From: an uncultured Alistipes sp.
Lineage (GTDB): Bacteria > Bacteroidota > Bacteroidia > Bacteroidales > Rikenellaceae
NCBI GenBank assembly: GCA_949288735.1
Contig: CASELE010000023.1
Coordinates: 1 to 64,000, forward strand
Length of the DNA: 64,000 nucleotides
Direction: 5' to 3'
A model generated the notes under the pieces. The model did no database searches. It worked only from the letters and a program-made list of their open reading frames with translations, and was not told the origin of the DNA. Below are positions 43,264-55,413 of the stretch, in pieces. The translations under genes and the position numbers were made by a program. The stretch's first letter is position 1. Each line of letters opens with the position of its first letter.

Positions 43264-46200
43264 TCAGATTACCCGTTCGATCTTTTTGCGCCGGACGTAC
43301 CACAGATAGCCTTCGGTCCGGGTGTAGCCCATGCGGCGCAGCAGCCCGGCATATTCGCCCAGCTGCCGCCGGTAGCGTTCCGCGTCGAGTTCGCCGAACT
43401 TGTAGTCGACCACCACGGCCCGGTCGCCGCGCACCATTACGCGGTCGGGGCGCCGCAGCCGGCTGTCGTGCGGTACGACGATGGCGGTCTCGTTGCGGAC
43501 GCGGTCCCATCCGTCGCCGAACCATTCGCGCACCCGCTCGTCGGCGAAGGCTTCGTCCACGTCGCGCTGCAGCGCGGCCGCCTCCTCCTGCGACAGTAGG
43601 CCGTCGGTGCGCATCGTCCTGAGCGCCTCGGCGATGTCGGCGGCCGTTTCGGCCCCTTCGAAGGCCCGGTGGAGCAGGATGCCGAGATTGCGCGGAGCCA
43701 GCTCCGGCTCTTCCTCCGTCTCGAAGTAGCGCTGCGAGGGGAGCCGGAGCCGCAGGTCGGCTTCGGAGGTGGGGTAGTCGTCGAGCCGGAGATGGCGGCG
43801 TTTGCCGCCGTCGGAACGGCTCGTGGCCGGCGGCGCCGCCTCCCCGAATTCGCGGAGCAGCTCCTCCTCCGTCTCTTCCGTGTCGAGGCATTGCTGCAGC
43901 AGGGTCCCCACGTTCCTGCCGACCGACTTCGGAACATATATGAGCAGGGCCTCTTCGGCCCGGGTGAAGGCGACGTAGAGGAGGTTGATGTTGTCCACGT
44001 GGGTGTAGACCATCTCGCGGAAATAGTCTTCCGAGAAGTGTGACGCTTCCATCTCCTTTTTGTAATAGATGGGGATGGCGCCGAGATCCGCGGTCTGATC
44101 GGTCCGGGCCTCGCTCCAGATTACGGGTCTTTTGTTGGGCTCCGGATCGAGCGGCCACGAACAGCAGGGGAGAATGACCACCTTGTTCTGCAGTCCCTTG
44201 GCCTTGTGGATGGTCATGATACCTACGGTCGTAGCGCTCCGTTCGACCCCGAGTGACTGTCCGCAGCCCGTCTCGTTCCACCACTCCAGAAAGAGCGGGA
44301 TGTCGGCCGTGCGTCGCGAGCAGAAGCGGATGACCGAATCGTGGAAGGCCTGCAGGTAGGCGATTTCGTCGCGGCGCTCGTGGAGACGGTAGCGCAGGAC
44401 GATGCGTTCGAAGGCCTCTTCGGGCGAGAGGGGGCGCAGCGAACCGAGAAATTCGAGCTCTTCGGCCGGCAGCGGAGCCTCCGCGGCGAATCCCAGATAG
44501 TCGTCGTGAAGGGCGCGGGCCATCGTGTCGGAGGGCCTTACCGCGAGACGGAGCGTTGCGGCCAGGAATCCGCATATGGGGGCGCTGCCTATGGTCAGGG
44601 CCTCCTGCGTCATGACGTCGAAACGGTAGCGCGGGTCTTCGTTCGCGTACTTGAAGGCGAGCAGCTTTTCGGCGATACGGGTCCCTTCGCGGTTCGAACG
44701 TACCAGTATCAGGATGTCGCAGGGGCGGAATCCGCGGTCGAGCATCTCGCAGATCCACTCCACGAGGGGAGCCTCCTCTCCTCCGCCGGCCACGCGGACG
44801 AAGCCGCGGCGGTCGCTCCGCCGTGCGGCGATTTGTTCGTGGTCGCCATAGGCGTCGGCCAGCGTGTCGGCCAGTTCGCCGAACGCGGAGTCCGGGAGCA
44901 GCCCCTCTTCGTGCGCCCGGGCCGTGATATCATTCAGCCAGGCATTGTCCGCGGCCACCGCCCGGCCGATGATGCGGTTGTTGAATTCGACCACCTCGGG
45001 CAGGCTGCGGTAGTTTTCGCGCAACCGTACGATTTCGGTATTTTCCGCTCCGAGAGCCTCGCGCGCCGCCGAGTGCAGGATGCGCCAGTCGCCTCCGCGC
45101 CAGCGGTAGATCGACTGCTTGATGTCACCCACGAGCAGCACGGCCGTATCCTCGGACTGGGCGACGGCGTTCTGCAGCAGCGGCAGGAAGTTCTCCCATT
45201 CCCGTACGGAGGTGTCCTGGAATTCGTCGATGAGGAAGCGGTCGTAGCGCGTACCGGCCTTCTCGTAGATGAAGGGGGCGTCGTTGTGCCCGATGAATTC
45301 GGAGAGGATATGTTTCGTTTCGGAGAGCAGCAGCGTGTTCTCCTCGTCGCAGATGCCTCGTACGCGGGCATAGAGGTCTGCGAGCAGGGCGAAACTGCGG
45401 TAGTTTTCGCGCAGCAGTGCGGTCGTGTGCCAGAATCGGCAGTGACGGTCGTAGAGGGCGCACAATTCGCGGAGCAGAGGCTGCAGTTCGGGCCGCAACG
45501 CTTCTGCGGAACCTTTCCACGGTTTGTCTTCCTCGCAGGCGTCGCGCATGCGTGCGCCGTAGGCTTCGATGGCGCCTTCGGCCGTGCGCCGCACGTAGGC
45601 CATGAAGCCCTTGCTCTTGTTGGGAAAGTCGTCGACGGTGAGCCCCTCCTCTCCGATGCGCTCCATGATGCGGCGGGCGAGAGCCTGCATCTCGGCCTGC
45701 GACCGTCTGGCGGCTGCCGTGATGCGCTCCACGATGCGGTGCAGATCCTTCTTCGACCGGCCCGACTCCAGTGCCTGACGGTTGCGCTCCTTGAAGAGCT
45801 CGCCGCTCAGGGCCAGGACCCCTTCGCGGATGTCCCAGGTGCTTCCCTCCTCGATGCGCTCCTGCGCGAATTCCATCATCCAGCGGCGCAGCTCGGTGTC
45901 GGTGGTGATCTGGTCTACCAGCAGGTCGGCGCCGCGGCGGACGAGGAGATCCGTCTCTATTTCGGTATTGTAGTCGGGAGCGATGCCCAGCTCGCGGATG
46001 AAGGCACGCAGGATGCGCTGGAAGAACTTGTCGATGGTCAGCACCGTGAAGTGCGAGTAGTCGTGCAGTATGGCCGACCGTACCTCGCGGGCCCGTGCGC
46101 GGAGCTCCCGTTCGTCGATGCGCAGTTCGCCCTGCAGTTCGTCCAGGTAGGGGCTCGGTTCTCCCGAGGCGAGTTCGTGAATGCGCTCGAGGATGCGTGA

Positions 46201-46353
46201 CTTCATCTCCTCGGTGGCCTTGTTGGTAAAGGTGACGGCGAGGATATGGCGGTAGCGCCCCGGTTCCGCCAGGGCGTCGCGCACGTACTGGTAGGCGAGC
46301 CGGTAGGTCTTGCCCGAGCCTGCGCTCGCACTCAGAATCCTTGCTTTGGCCAT
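43264..46353 (-). CDS. UvrD/RecB-type helicase-nuclease (AddA-like)
   Basis: 1029 aa. It repairs double-strand breaks with the AddB-like partner at 47154. Walker A SASAGSGKT (8-16), VTFTNKATEEM, Walker B DEFQDTS, QSIYRWRGGDW (motif III), VRLRENYRS, VGIMTIHKAKGL (motif V) and YVAFTRAEE (motif VI). The C-terminal RecB-like nuclease has LHRAFEG and VVVDYKFGEL with the catalytic Asp and Lys. It is divergent from the GIN-domain and AddB-like genes; a one-mismatch -7 box (TATCTTTA) lies upstream. Confidence 0.92.
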   Translation of the reverse strand: MAKARILSASAGSGKTYRLAYQYVRDALAEPGRYRHILAVTFTNKATEEMKSRILERIHELASGEPSPYLDELQGELRIDERELRARAREVRSAILHDYSHFTVLTIDKFFQRILRAFIRELGIAPDYNTEIETDLLVRRGADLLVDQITTDTELRRWMMEFAQERIEEGSTWDIREGVLALSGELFKERNRQALESGRSKKDLHRIVERITAAARRSQAEMQALARRIMERIGEEGLTVDDFPNKSKGFMAYVRRTAEGAIEAYGARMRDACEEDKPWKGSAEALRPELQPLLRELCALYDRHCRFWHTTALLRENYRSFALLADLYARVRGICDEENTLLLSETKHILSEFIGHNDAPFIYEKAGTRYDRFLIDEFQDTSVREWENFLPLLQNAVAQSEDTAVLLVGDIKQSIYRWRGGDWRILHSAAREALGAENTEIVRLRENYRSLPEVVEFNNRIIGRAVAADNAWLNDITARAHEEGLLPDSAFGELADTLADAYGDHEQIAARRSDRRGFVRVAGGGEEAPLVEWICEMLDRGFRPCDILILVRSNREGTRIAEKLLAFKYANEDPRYRFDVMTQEALTIGSAPICGFLAATLRLAVRPSDTMARALHDDYLGFAAEAPLPAEELEFLGSLRPLSPEEAFERIVLRYRLHERRDEIAYLQAFHDSVIRFCSRRTADIPLFLEWWNETGCGQSLGVERSATTVGIMTIHKAKGLQNKVVILPCCSWPLDPEPNKRPVIWSEARTDQTADLGAIPIYYKKEMEASHFSEDYFREMVYTHVDNINLLYVAFTRAEEALLIYVPKSVGRNVGTLLQQCLDTEETEEELLREFGEAAPPATSRSDGGKRRHLRLDDYPTSEADLRLRLPSQRYFETEEEPELAPRNLGILLHRAFEGAETAADIAEALRTMRTDGLLSQEEAAALQRDVDEAFADERVREWFGDGWDRVRNETAIVVPHDSRLRRPDRVMVRGDRAVVVDYKFGELDAERYRRQLGEYAGLLRRMGYTRTEGYLWYVRRKKIERVI

Positions 46354-46454
46354 GTTTGAATCGCGAATAAGCAGCTAAAGATAGTCATAATCGGCGAATC
46401 TGCGATACGACCCGAAAAAAATTCGTATCTTGGCACTGCAAAAATATCGAGCGA

Positions 46455-47147
46455 ATGATGAAAAAGCTGATTATGTGTCTGCTGTTGTCGGCCTGCGCCC
46501 TGACCGCTCCGGCCCAGGAGGGTGAACGCAGCGAATGGCTGGCCGAATTCACCGAGGCGGTCTTCACGGGCCCCTTCCGCGTGACTGTCGAGCAGGTCCC
46601 CGAGACGGAGGCCCCCCGCATCGTCTACGATACGAAAGGATCCTATACGTCGCGCTTCCGGGCCGAAGTGAAGGAGGGGGTGCTGACCGTGACGGAGCGT
46701 GCCGAGAGCCGCCGCACGTCGGTGACCGAGGTGAAGCTCTGCGTGCACGACCTGCGCGCAATCCGAGTGACGAACGCCACGCTCGTCGCGCCCGAGCCAC
46801 TGCACGGGTCGATGGTCGATCTCGTGGTCGTGGGTTCGGCATCGGTCGACGCCCGTTTCGACGTGCAGGATCTGCTGGTCGACGCTTCGGGCGTCTGCCG
46901 GGTCAGCTTGTCGGGCCGGACGCGTTACCTGACGCTGCGGGCCGTGACCGGCCGGGTCGATGCTTCGGGTCTCGAGGCGATGGCCGTGCGTGCCGAAGCG
47001 TCGAACCGGGCCGAGGTCTCGGTGTCGGCTTCCGAGCGGCTCGAATCGCGTACGTCGACCGGTGCCCGGATCCGCTATGCGGGCGAGCCCGCGTTAGTGC
47101 GCGGCGGCTCGGGCTTTACGGGCGGCACGGTCGAAAAGACGCATTGA
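46455..47147 (+). CDS. GIN-domain (DUF2807-like) exported protein
   Basis: 230 aa. Signal peptide about 1-20 (APA-Q). The mature part is a right-handed beta-helix-like repeat: FTEAVFTGPFRVTVEQ, LRAIRVTNATLVAPEPL, and VDLVVVGSASVDARFDVQDLLVDASG, then similar turns. This fits the putative autotransporter-adhesin-head GIN domain (DUF2807). Function unknown. Start at the first of two ATG codons; the second is 46458. It lies in the gap between addA-like and addB-like genes, 6 nt before the latter. Confidence 0.78.
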   Translation: MMKKLIMCLLLSACALTAPAQEGERSEWLAEFTEAVFTGPFRVTVEQVPETEAPRIVYDTKGSYTSRFRAEVKEGVLTVTERAESRRTSVTEVKLCVHDLRAIRVTNATLVAPEPLHGSMVDLVVVGSASVDARFDVQDLLVDASGVCRVSLSGRTRYLTLRAVTGRVDASGLEAMAVRAEASNRAEVSVSASERLESRTSTGARIRYAGEPALVRGGSGFTGGTVEKTH

Positions 47148-47153
47148 CGCTCC

Positions 47154-50021
47154 ATGCAGGGTTTCATCAGCGAGGTGGCGGCCGATCTCTACGGCCGGTA
47201 CGGCCGCGATGTCTCGGAACTCGCGGTGCTCTTTCCGTCGAGGCGTGCGCGCCTCTTCTTCGTCGATGCGCTCTCGCGTCTTGCGACGGAGCCGATGTGG
47301 CAGCCCGAATGGCTCGCCATCGACGATCTGATGTCCGGAATCGCCGGACTTAAGGCGGGTGACCGCATCCGTCTCGTAACGGAACTCTACAAGATATACA
47401 CGCGGTTCCATGCCGAACCGTTCGACCGCTTCTATGCGTGGGGCGAGCTGTTGCTCAACGATTTCGATACGGTGGACAAGTACCGTATCGATGCCGGAAG
47501 GCTCTTTCGCAACGTCTCCGACCTGAAGGAGCTGGAGGCGGATGTCTCCTATCTGAATCCTGCCCAGCTCGGCATCCTGCGTTCGTTCTGGACGACGCTG
47601 CTGGGCGAGGGCGACCTCTCGGAGGAGAAGCGCCGCTTCCTGAAGGTGTGGCGTTCGCTCGCCGAGGTCTACCGTCTCTACCGCGAACGGCTCGCGGAAC
47701 TGGGCATCGGTTATCCGGGCATGATCCAGCGCATGGCCGCCGAACGGCTGGAGTCGGGCGAGGCCGCGATACCGGGCGCCGGGACGCGGCGTTTCGTCGT
47801 GGCCGGTTTCAATGCCCTCTCCGAATGCGAACGTACCCTTTTCCACGCGCTCGCAACGCAGGCCCGTGCCGATTTCTATTGGGATTACGACGATTACTAT
47901 GTGACTGACCGCCGGCAGGAGGCGGGGCTCTTCGTGCGCGAAAACCTGAGGCTCTTTCCGCCGTGCGCGGAGCTGACGCACGATGCCATGCGGCGGACCA
48001 AACACATCGAGGCGGTGGCTCTTCCCTCCGATGCGGCGCAGTGCAAGTGGGCGGGGCGTATTCTGCGCGAACTCACGGAACGTACCGGCAAACCGCTCGG
48101 CACGGAGACCGCCGTGGTGCTGACCGACGAGAATCTGCTTCTGCCGCTGCTCCATGCGCTGCCCTCCGAGGGGTGTCCGGTCAACGTGACGATGGGTTAT
48201 CCGTTGCGGCAGACGATGGTCTCGACCTTCGTGGAGCGTCTTCTCGAACTGCAGCGCCACCGGCGTACACGGGGCGGCGAGACGCACTTCTACCATGCCG
48301 ATGTTACGGGGTTGCTGATGCATCCCTATGTCACCGAATCGGATCCCGAAGGGATTGCCGGGCTGCGCGGCGAGCTCGTCGAGAGCCGCCGGATCACCGT
48401 GACGGCGTCGTGGCTCGGCCGCAACGACCTGCTGCGGAAGCTCTTCGCCCCGGCCGACGGATGGCGAGCCTTGGCGCGCTATCTCTCCGATGCGGTCGCG
48501 GCGGCGGCCCGGCAGCCCTATGCCGGAGAGAAGAGCCGTCGGGTGGAATACCTTGCTCTGGTGGCCGAGCAGCTGACCAAGACGACGCAGTCGCTCGAGG
48601 CGTGCGACCTCGAGGTGTCGGAGGAGATCTTCTCGTCGCTCGTGCGCCGCATGCTGCGTACGCTGCGCATCCCCTTCGAGGGCGAACCGCTCGAAGGGGT
48701 TCAGGTCATGGGTATCCTCGAGACGCGCAACCTCGATTTCGAGAACGTGATCATCCTCTCGATGACCGACGACAACTTTCCGGGCAACCGGCTCGTGCAG
48801 CCCTCGTTCGTCCCCTACAACCTGCGGGCGGCCTACGGCCTGCCCATGCCCGAGCACCACGAGGGGGTCTATGCCTACTACTTCTACCGTCTGCTGCAAC
48901 GGGCGCGCAATGTCTGGATGCTCTACTGTTCGCAGGCCGACGACCGTTCGACGGGCGAGCCGAGCCGCTATATCTACCAGCTCGGCTACGAGAGCGGACT
49001 GCCGCTCGTGCGGACGGAGGTGGGCGTGGACGTGAATCTCGTGCCGTCCAGCCTCCCGCAAATCGCGAAGAGCCCTGAGATTATGGGAAGGCTCGAACGC
49101 TATCTCACCACCTCTCCCGTCGGGGCCGACGGTTATGTACCCGCACTCTCGCCGACCGCCCTCACGCGTTACGTGGCCTGTCCGCTTCGCTTCTATTACC
49201 ACTCCGTAGCCCGTATCCGTCCGGAAGACGAACTGACCGAGGAGGTGGACAATCCGCTCTTCGGAACCATCCTGCACGATGCCGCGCAACGGCTCTACAC
49301 CAAAGTGATGGACGAGGCGCATCCCGGCCGGACGCTGCAGGCGCTCGTGCGGGGCGGATCGGCCGACGAGGCGGTGCGCCAGGCCATCGAAGCCAACTGC
49401 CTGCATGACGCCGGTGCGACCGAAAAGGACTACTCGGGGACGTTGCTCGTGGTGCGTGACATCGTCGCACGCTATCTGAAGGAGGGCATCGTCCGCTATG
49501 ATGCGGCGCACGATGCCTTTGCCGTGTGCGGCATCGAGAAGGATGTATCCTGCGAATACCCCTTCGAATCTGCGGGCCGAACGCTCAGCGTGCGTCTGGC
49601 GGGCCGCGCCGACCGCATCGACTCGCTCGACGACGGTACGCTGCGGGTAGTCGACTACAAGACGGGCCAGGTAAAGCTTCAGTACAGGAGCATGGAGCAT
49701 CTCTTTACGGGCAAGGGCAAGGAACGGATGGCCAACGTCCTGCAGACGATGACCTACGCCATGATGCTCCACCGGGCCGAAGGCCGCGACGTGGAGCCTG
49801 CGCTCTATTACGTGCGCTCGATGAACAGACCCGACTATGTGCCGCAGCTTGTCGACCGTTCGGGCGAGGCGGGGCCCCGCTACTCGTCGTTCGGCCCCGC
49901 CTTCGAGGAGCGGGTGCGCCGGACGCTCGCCGAACTCTACGATCCGTCGGTTCCGTTCAGCCCGTGCGATGATCCGGATAGCTGTCTTTACTGCGATTTC
50001 CGTTCGCTCTGCCGCCGTTGA
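47154..50021 (+). CDS. PD-(D/E)XK nuclease family protein (AddB-like)
   Basis: 955 aa. Partner of the AddA-like helicase. The N-terminal UvrD-like fold has AVLFPSRRARLFF where Walker A would be, so it is an inactive helicase core, common in AddB. The C-terminal nuclease begins YVACPLRFYYHSVARI; VVDYKTGQVK gives the catalytic Asp and Lys. The cysteine in VACPL together with CLYCDFRSLC at the end (C-x2-C-x5-C) matches the iron-sulfur staple of AddB. Full length; 6 nt after the GIN-domain gene. Confidence 0.9.
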   Translation: MQGFISEVAADLYGRYGRDVSELAVLFPSRRARLFFVDALSRLATEPMWQPEWLAIDDLMSGIAGLKAGDRIRLVTELYKIYTRFHAEPFDRFYAWGELLLNDFDTVDKYRIDAGRLFRNVSDLKELEADVSYLNPAQLGILRSFWTTLLGEGDLSEEKRRFLKVWRSLAEVYRLYRERLAELGIGYPGMIQRMAAERLESGEAAIPGAGTRRFVVAGFNALSECERTLFHALATQARADFYWDYDDYYVTDRRQEAGLFVRENLRLFPPCAELTHDAMRRTKHIEAVALPSDAAQCKWAGRILRELTERTGKPLGTETAVVLTDENLLLPLLHALPSEGCPVNVTMGYPLRQTMVSTFVERLLELQRHRRTRGGETHFYHADVTGLLMHPYVTESDPEGIAGLRGELVESRRITVTASWLGRNDLLRKLFAPADGWRALARYLSDAVAAAARQPYAGEKSRRVEYLALVAEQLTKTTQSLEACDLEVSEEIFSSLVRRMLRTLRIPFEGEPLEGVQVMGILETRNLDFENVIILSMTDDNFPGNRLVQPSFVPYNLRAAYGLPMPEHHEGVYAYYFYRLLQRARNVWMLYCSQADDRSTGEPSRYIYQLGYESGLPLVRTEVGVDVNLVPSSLPQIAKSPEIMGRLERYLTTSPVGADGYVPALSPTALTRYVACPLRFYYHSVARIRPEDELTEEVDNPLFGTILHDAAQRLYTKVMDEAHPGRTLQALVRGGSADEAVRQAIEANCLHDAGATEKDYSGTLLVVRDIVARYLKEGIVRYDAAHDAFAVCGIEKDVSCEYPFESAGRTLSVRLAGRADRIDSLDDGTLRVVDYKTGQVKLQYRSMEHLFTGKGKERMANVLQTMTYAMMLHRAEGRDVEPALYYVRSMNRPDYVPQLVDRSGEAGPRYSSFGPAFEERVRRTLAELYDPSVPFSPCDDPDSCLYCDFRSLCRR

Positions 50022-50062
50022 ACCCGATAAGGACTGCCGCGTGCGTGGCGGAGAATACGATG

Positions 50063-50096
50063 AAGCCCCCGGCCGTACACGGCCGGGGGCTTTGCC
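50063..50096. terminator. bidirectional hairpin terminator
   Basis: A 12-bp stem, AAGCCCCCGGCC (50063-50074) with GGCCGGGGGCTT (50081-50092), then TTGCC. It separates the converging addB-like and gpmI genes. Confidence 0.82.
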
Positions 50097-50117
50097 TGTG
50101 TACCCGTATCCGGGGCC

Positions 50118-51647
50118 CTACTTCATCTCGACGAGCGGCGTTCCCGTCATTTCGGCGGGCTGCTCCACACCCATCAGCTTCAGCACCGTAGGGGCTACGT
50201 CGGCCAGAATGCCGTCGCGGATGCTCCGCACGCGCTCCGACACCACGACGATGGGTACGGGGTTGAGCGAGTGGGCCGTATTGGGAGTTCCGTCCGCATT
50301 GAGCGCGTGGTCGGCATTGCCGTGGTCGGCGATCATCACCACCTCGTAGCCGTTGCGTTTCGCCGCCTCGACCACGTCGGCGACGCAGGCATCCACCGCC
50401 TTCACGGCCTTGCAGATGGCGTCGTAGACCCCGGTATGTCCGACCATGTCGCCGTTGGCGAAATTGAGACAGATGAAGTCGAAGCGGCGTGTGTCGAGCG
50501 CCTCGACCAGCCGCTCCTTGACCTCGCAGGCGCTCATCTCGGGCTTCAGGTCGTAGGTCGCCACCTTGGGCGACGGTACCAGAATGCGTTCCTCGCCCGG
50601 GAACTTCTCCTCGCGGCCGCCGTTGAGGAAGAAGGTCACGTGGGCATACTTCTCCGTCTCGGCGATACGCAACTGCGTGAGCCCCTGTTTCGAGATCCAC
50701 TCTCCGATGGTGTCGGGCACATTCTCCTTGTCGAAGAGGATGTGTACGCCCTTGAAGGTGGCGTCGTAGGGGGTCATGCAGCAGTAGTAGAGGGGCAGTG
50801 TCCGCATGCCCTCCTCGGGCATGTCCTGCTGCGTGAGGACGATGGTCAGCTCCTTGGCGCGGTCGTTGCGGTAGTTGAAGAAGATGACCACGTCGTTCGG
50901 ACGGATCGTGCCGACGGGATTGCCCTCGGCGTCGATACAGACGCAGGGCTTGATGAATTCGTCCGTCACCCCCTCGTCATAGGATTTCTGCACGGCATCG
51001 GCCGGGGACGACGTCCGTTCGCCCGCACCGTTCACCAGTGCGTCGTAGGCCAGGCGGATGCGTTCCCATCGCTTGTCGCGGTCCATGGCGTAGTAGCGCC
51101 CCATCACCGTGGCGATGCGTCCGGTCGTGGAGGCCATGTGACGTTCCAGCCGCTCGATGAAGCCCTTGCCGCTGTGCGGGTCGGTATCGCGGCCGTCCAT
51201 AAAGCAGTGGACGAAGCACTTCCCGATGCGGTATTCGGCCGCAATGTCGCACAGCTTGAAGAGATGGTCGAGCGACGAATGCACGCCGCCGTCCGAGACG
51301 AGTCCCATGAAATGTACGCTTACACCTTCGCGCCGGGCGTATTCGAAGGCCCGTACCACCTCCGGATTCCGCAGGATGGAGCCGTCGGCGCAGGCGCGGT
51401 TGATCTTCACGAGGTCCTGATAGACCACGCGTCCCGCACCGATGTTGAGGTGACCCACCTCCGAATTGCCCATCTGCCCGTCGGGCAGACCGACGTTCTC
51501 CCCGTCGGTGCGCAGGTGCGCATGGGGGTATTTCGCCGTCATCGCCTCGATGTAGGCCGGATGGGTCGTGAAGATCGCATCCGAGCGATCGTGACGGCCC
51601 TCTCCCCAGCCGTCGAGAATCATCAGCAATACCTTGTTCGTACTCAT
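50118..51647 (-). CDS. gpmI: 2,3-bisphosphoglycerate-independent phosphoglycerate mutase
   Basis: 509 aa. Converts 3- to 2-phosphoglycerate with two Mn ions. The alkaline-phosphatase fold has Asp12 ([10 protein letters not shown]) and the phosphorylated Ser62 in [10 protein letters not shown]. Substrate-domain motifs [13 protein letters not shown] and [12 protein letters not shown] are present; the metal-binding DHGNADH lies near the C-terminus. Length is standard. It follows alaS by 47 nt on the same strand. Confidence 0.97.
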   Translation of the reverse strand: MSTNKVLLMILDGWGEGRHDRSDAIFTTHPAYIEAMTAKYPHAHLRTDGENVGLPDGQMGNSEVGHLNIGAGRVVYQDLVKINRACADGSILRNPEVVRAFEYARREGVSVHFMGLVSDGGVHSSLDHLFKLCDIAAEYRIGKCFVHCFMDGRDTDPHSGKGFIERLERHMASTTGRIATVMGRYYAMDRDKRWERIRLAYDALVNGAGERTSSPADAVQKSYDEGVTDEFIKPCVCIDAEGNPVGTIRPNDVVIFFNYRNDRAKELTIVLTQQDMPEEGMRTLPLYYCCMTPYDATFKGVHILFDKENVPDTIGEWISKQGLTQLRIAETEKYAHVTFFLNGGREEKFPGEERILVPSPKVATYDLKPEMSACEVKERLVEALDTRRFDFICLNFANGDMVGHTGVYDAICKAVKAVDACVADVVEAAKRNGYEVVMIADHGNADHALNADGTPNTAHSLNPVPIVVVSERVRSIRDGILADVAPTVLKLMGVEQPAEMTGTPLVEMK

Positions 51648-51694
51648 GTGATATGTTAACCTTTAACTGACCTGAACCTGTTTTGTCCGTTCCG

Positions 51695-54316
<2,622 letters not shown>

Positions 54317-54366
54317 ATATTGCTATATACTTGTTGTCCCGGTTTTCCCGTTGGTTATACAGGTTG

Positions 54367-54394
54367 CAAAATTACATCTTTTCACCTAATTTTG
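54367..54394. promoter_or_regulatory. back-to-back -7 elements of alaS (-) and M23 peptidase (+)
   Basis: Minus TAATTTTG at 54374-54367 and plus TAATTTTG at 54387-54394, separated by 12 nt. Their -33 regions must overlap each other's transcription start regions. The -33 boxes are weak on both strands. Confidence 0.6.
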
Positions 54395-54421
54395 CACTGC
54401 CGCAAGGAGTTTTTTGGAAGC

Positions 54422-55408
54422 ATGGAACGCAGGAACGGAGCACTCGGCGAGCTGACGCACGACGCACAGCAGGTGGTATCGGAGATGACCTCTGTCCTCT
54501 TCCGGCTGAAGGCCTACAAGCTGTTGCGCAAGATTTTGCTGGGCTTTATCTTTGTCTCGGTGGCCAATGTCCTCTTCTCCTATCTTTTTTATACGCCCAA
54601 AATGTACCGTATCGTCCGTGCCAACCGCGAGCTGGTGGACCGTTGTCTGGTGCTGCAGGAGCGCATAAGTGCGGCGCAGCGCGAAGTGGAGGCGATCCGC
54701 CACCGCGACGAGCGGGTATACCGATCGCTCTTCGCCGTGGCGCCCGCTTCGGGTTCCGTGACGGAGCTGTCTCCCGAACGCGGCGCGGAGGCGGAACCGG
54801 GACCCTATGCGGAGCTGGCCGCCGGCATCGGCCGCCGGCTCGACGAGCTGACGCTGGCCATCTACAACGAGTCGCGTTCGTTCGACGAACTGCAGGCGCT
54901 GGCCCACGACAAGGAGCGCATGTCGGCATCGATACCGGCCATCTGGCCCATCGACCGGGCGGCGCTCCACAACAACCACATCGGAGCCTTCAATCCGCGG
55001 CGGATGCACCCCATTCTGCACCGTATCGCTCCCCACAACGGGGTCGATTTCGGCTGCGACCGCGGGACCCCCGTCTATGCCACGGGCGACGCCGTGGTCG
55101 AGATTGCGGCGCCCCGGGGCGAGAACGGCGGATTCGGCCATCAGATCCTGCTCGACCACGCCTTCGGCTACAAGACCCGCTACGCCCATCTGAGTAAGGT
55201 GCTCGTCAGCAGGGGCGACCGCGTCGTGCGGGGCCAAAAGATAGGCGAGACGGGCAATACGGGCCGCTCTACCGCTCCGCATTTGCACTATGAGGTGATA
55301 CACAAGGGTGTGCCCGTCAACCCGATCAACTATTTCAATCGTGACATGACGGCCGAGGAGTACGACCGGCTGCTCGAGGAGCTGCACGATACGAATTTCG
55401 AGATGTAA
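54422..55408 (+). CDS. M23 family metallopeptidase, membrane-anchored
   Basis: 328 aa. LytM-type peptidase that cleaves peptidoglycan cross-links, or an amidase activator. One membrane helix (about 37-57), a coiled-coil-like periplasmic region (65-165), then the M23 domain with HNGVDFG (His205, Asp209), RYAHLSK, and APHLHYE (His287, His289). All zinc and catalytic residues are present, so it should be active. The frame is open far upstream through alaS, but the ATG at 54422 follows the -7 box. A second M23 gene begins 5 nt downstream. Confidence 0.9.
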   Translation: MERRNGALGELTHDAQQVVSEMTSVLFRLKAYKLLRKILLGFIFVSVANVLFSYLFYTPKMYRIVRANRELVDRCLVLQERISAAQREVEAIRHRDERVYRSLFAVAPASGSVTELSPERGAEAEPGPYAELAAGIGRRLDELTLAIYNESRSFDELQALAHDKERMSASIPAIWPIDRAALHNNHIGAFNPRRMHPILHRIAPHNGVDFGCDRGTPVYATGDAVVEIAAPRGENGGFGHQILLDHAFGYKTRYAHLSKVLVSRGDRVVRGQKIGETGNTGRSTAPHLHYEVIHKGVPVNPINYFNRDMTAEEYDRLLEELHDTNFEM

Positions 55409-55413
55409 GCGTC

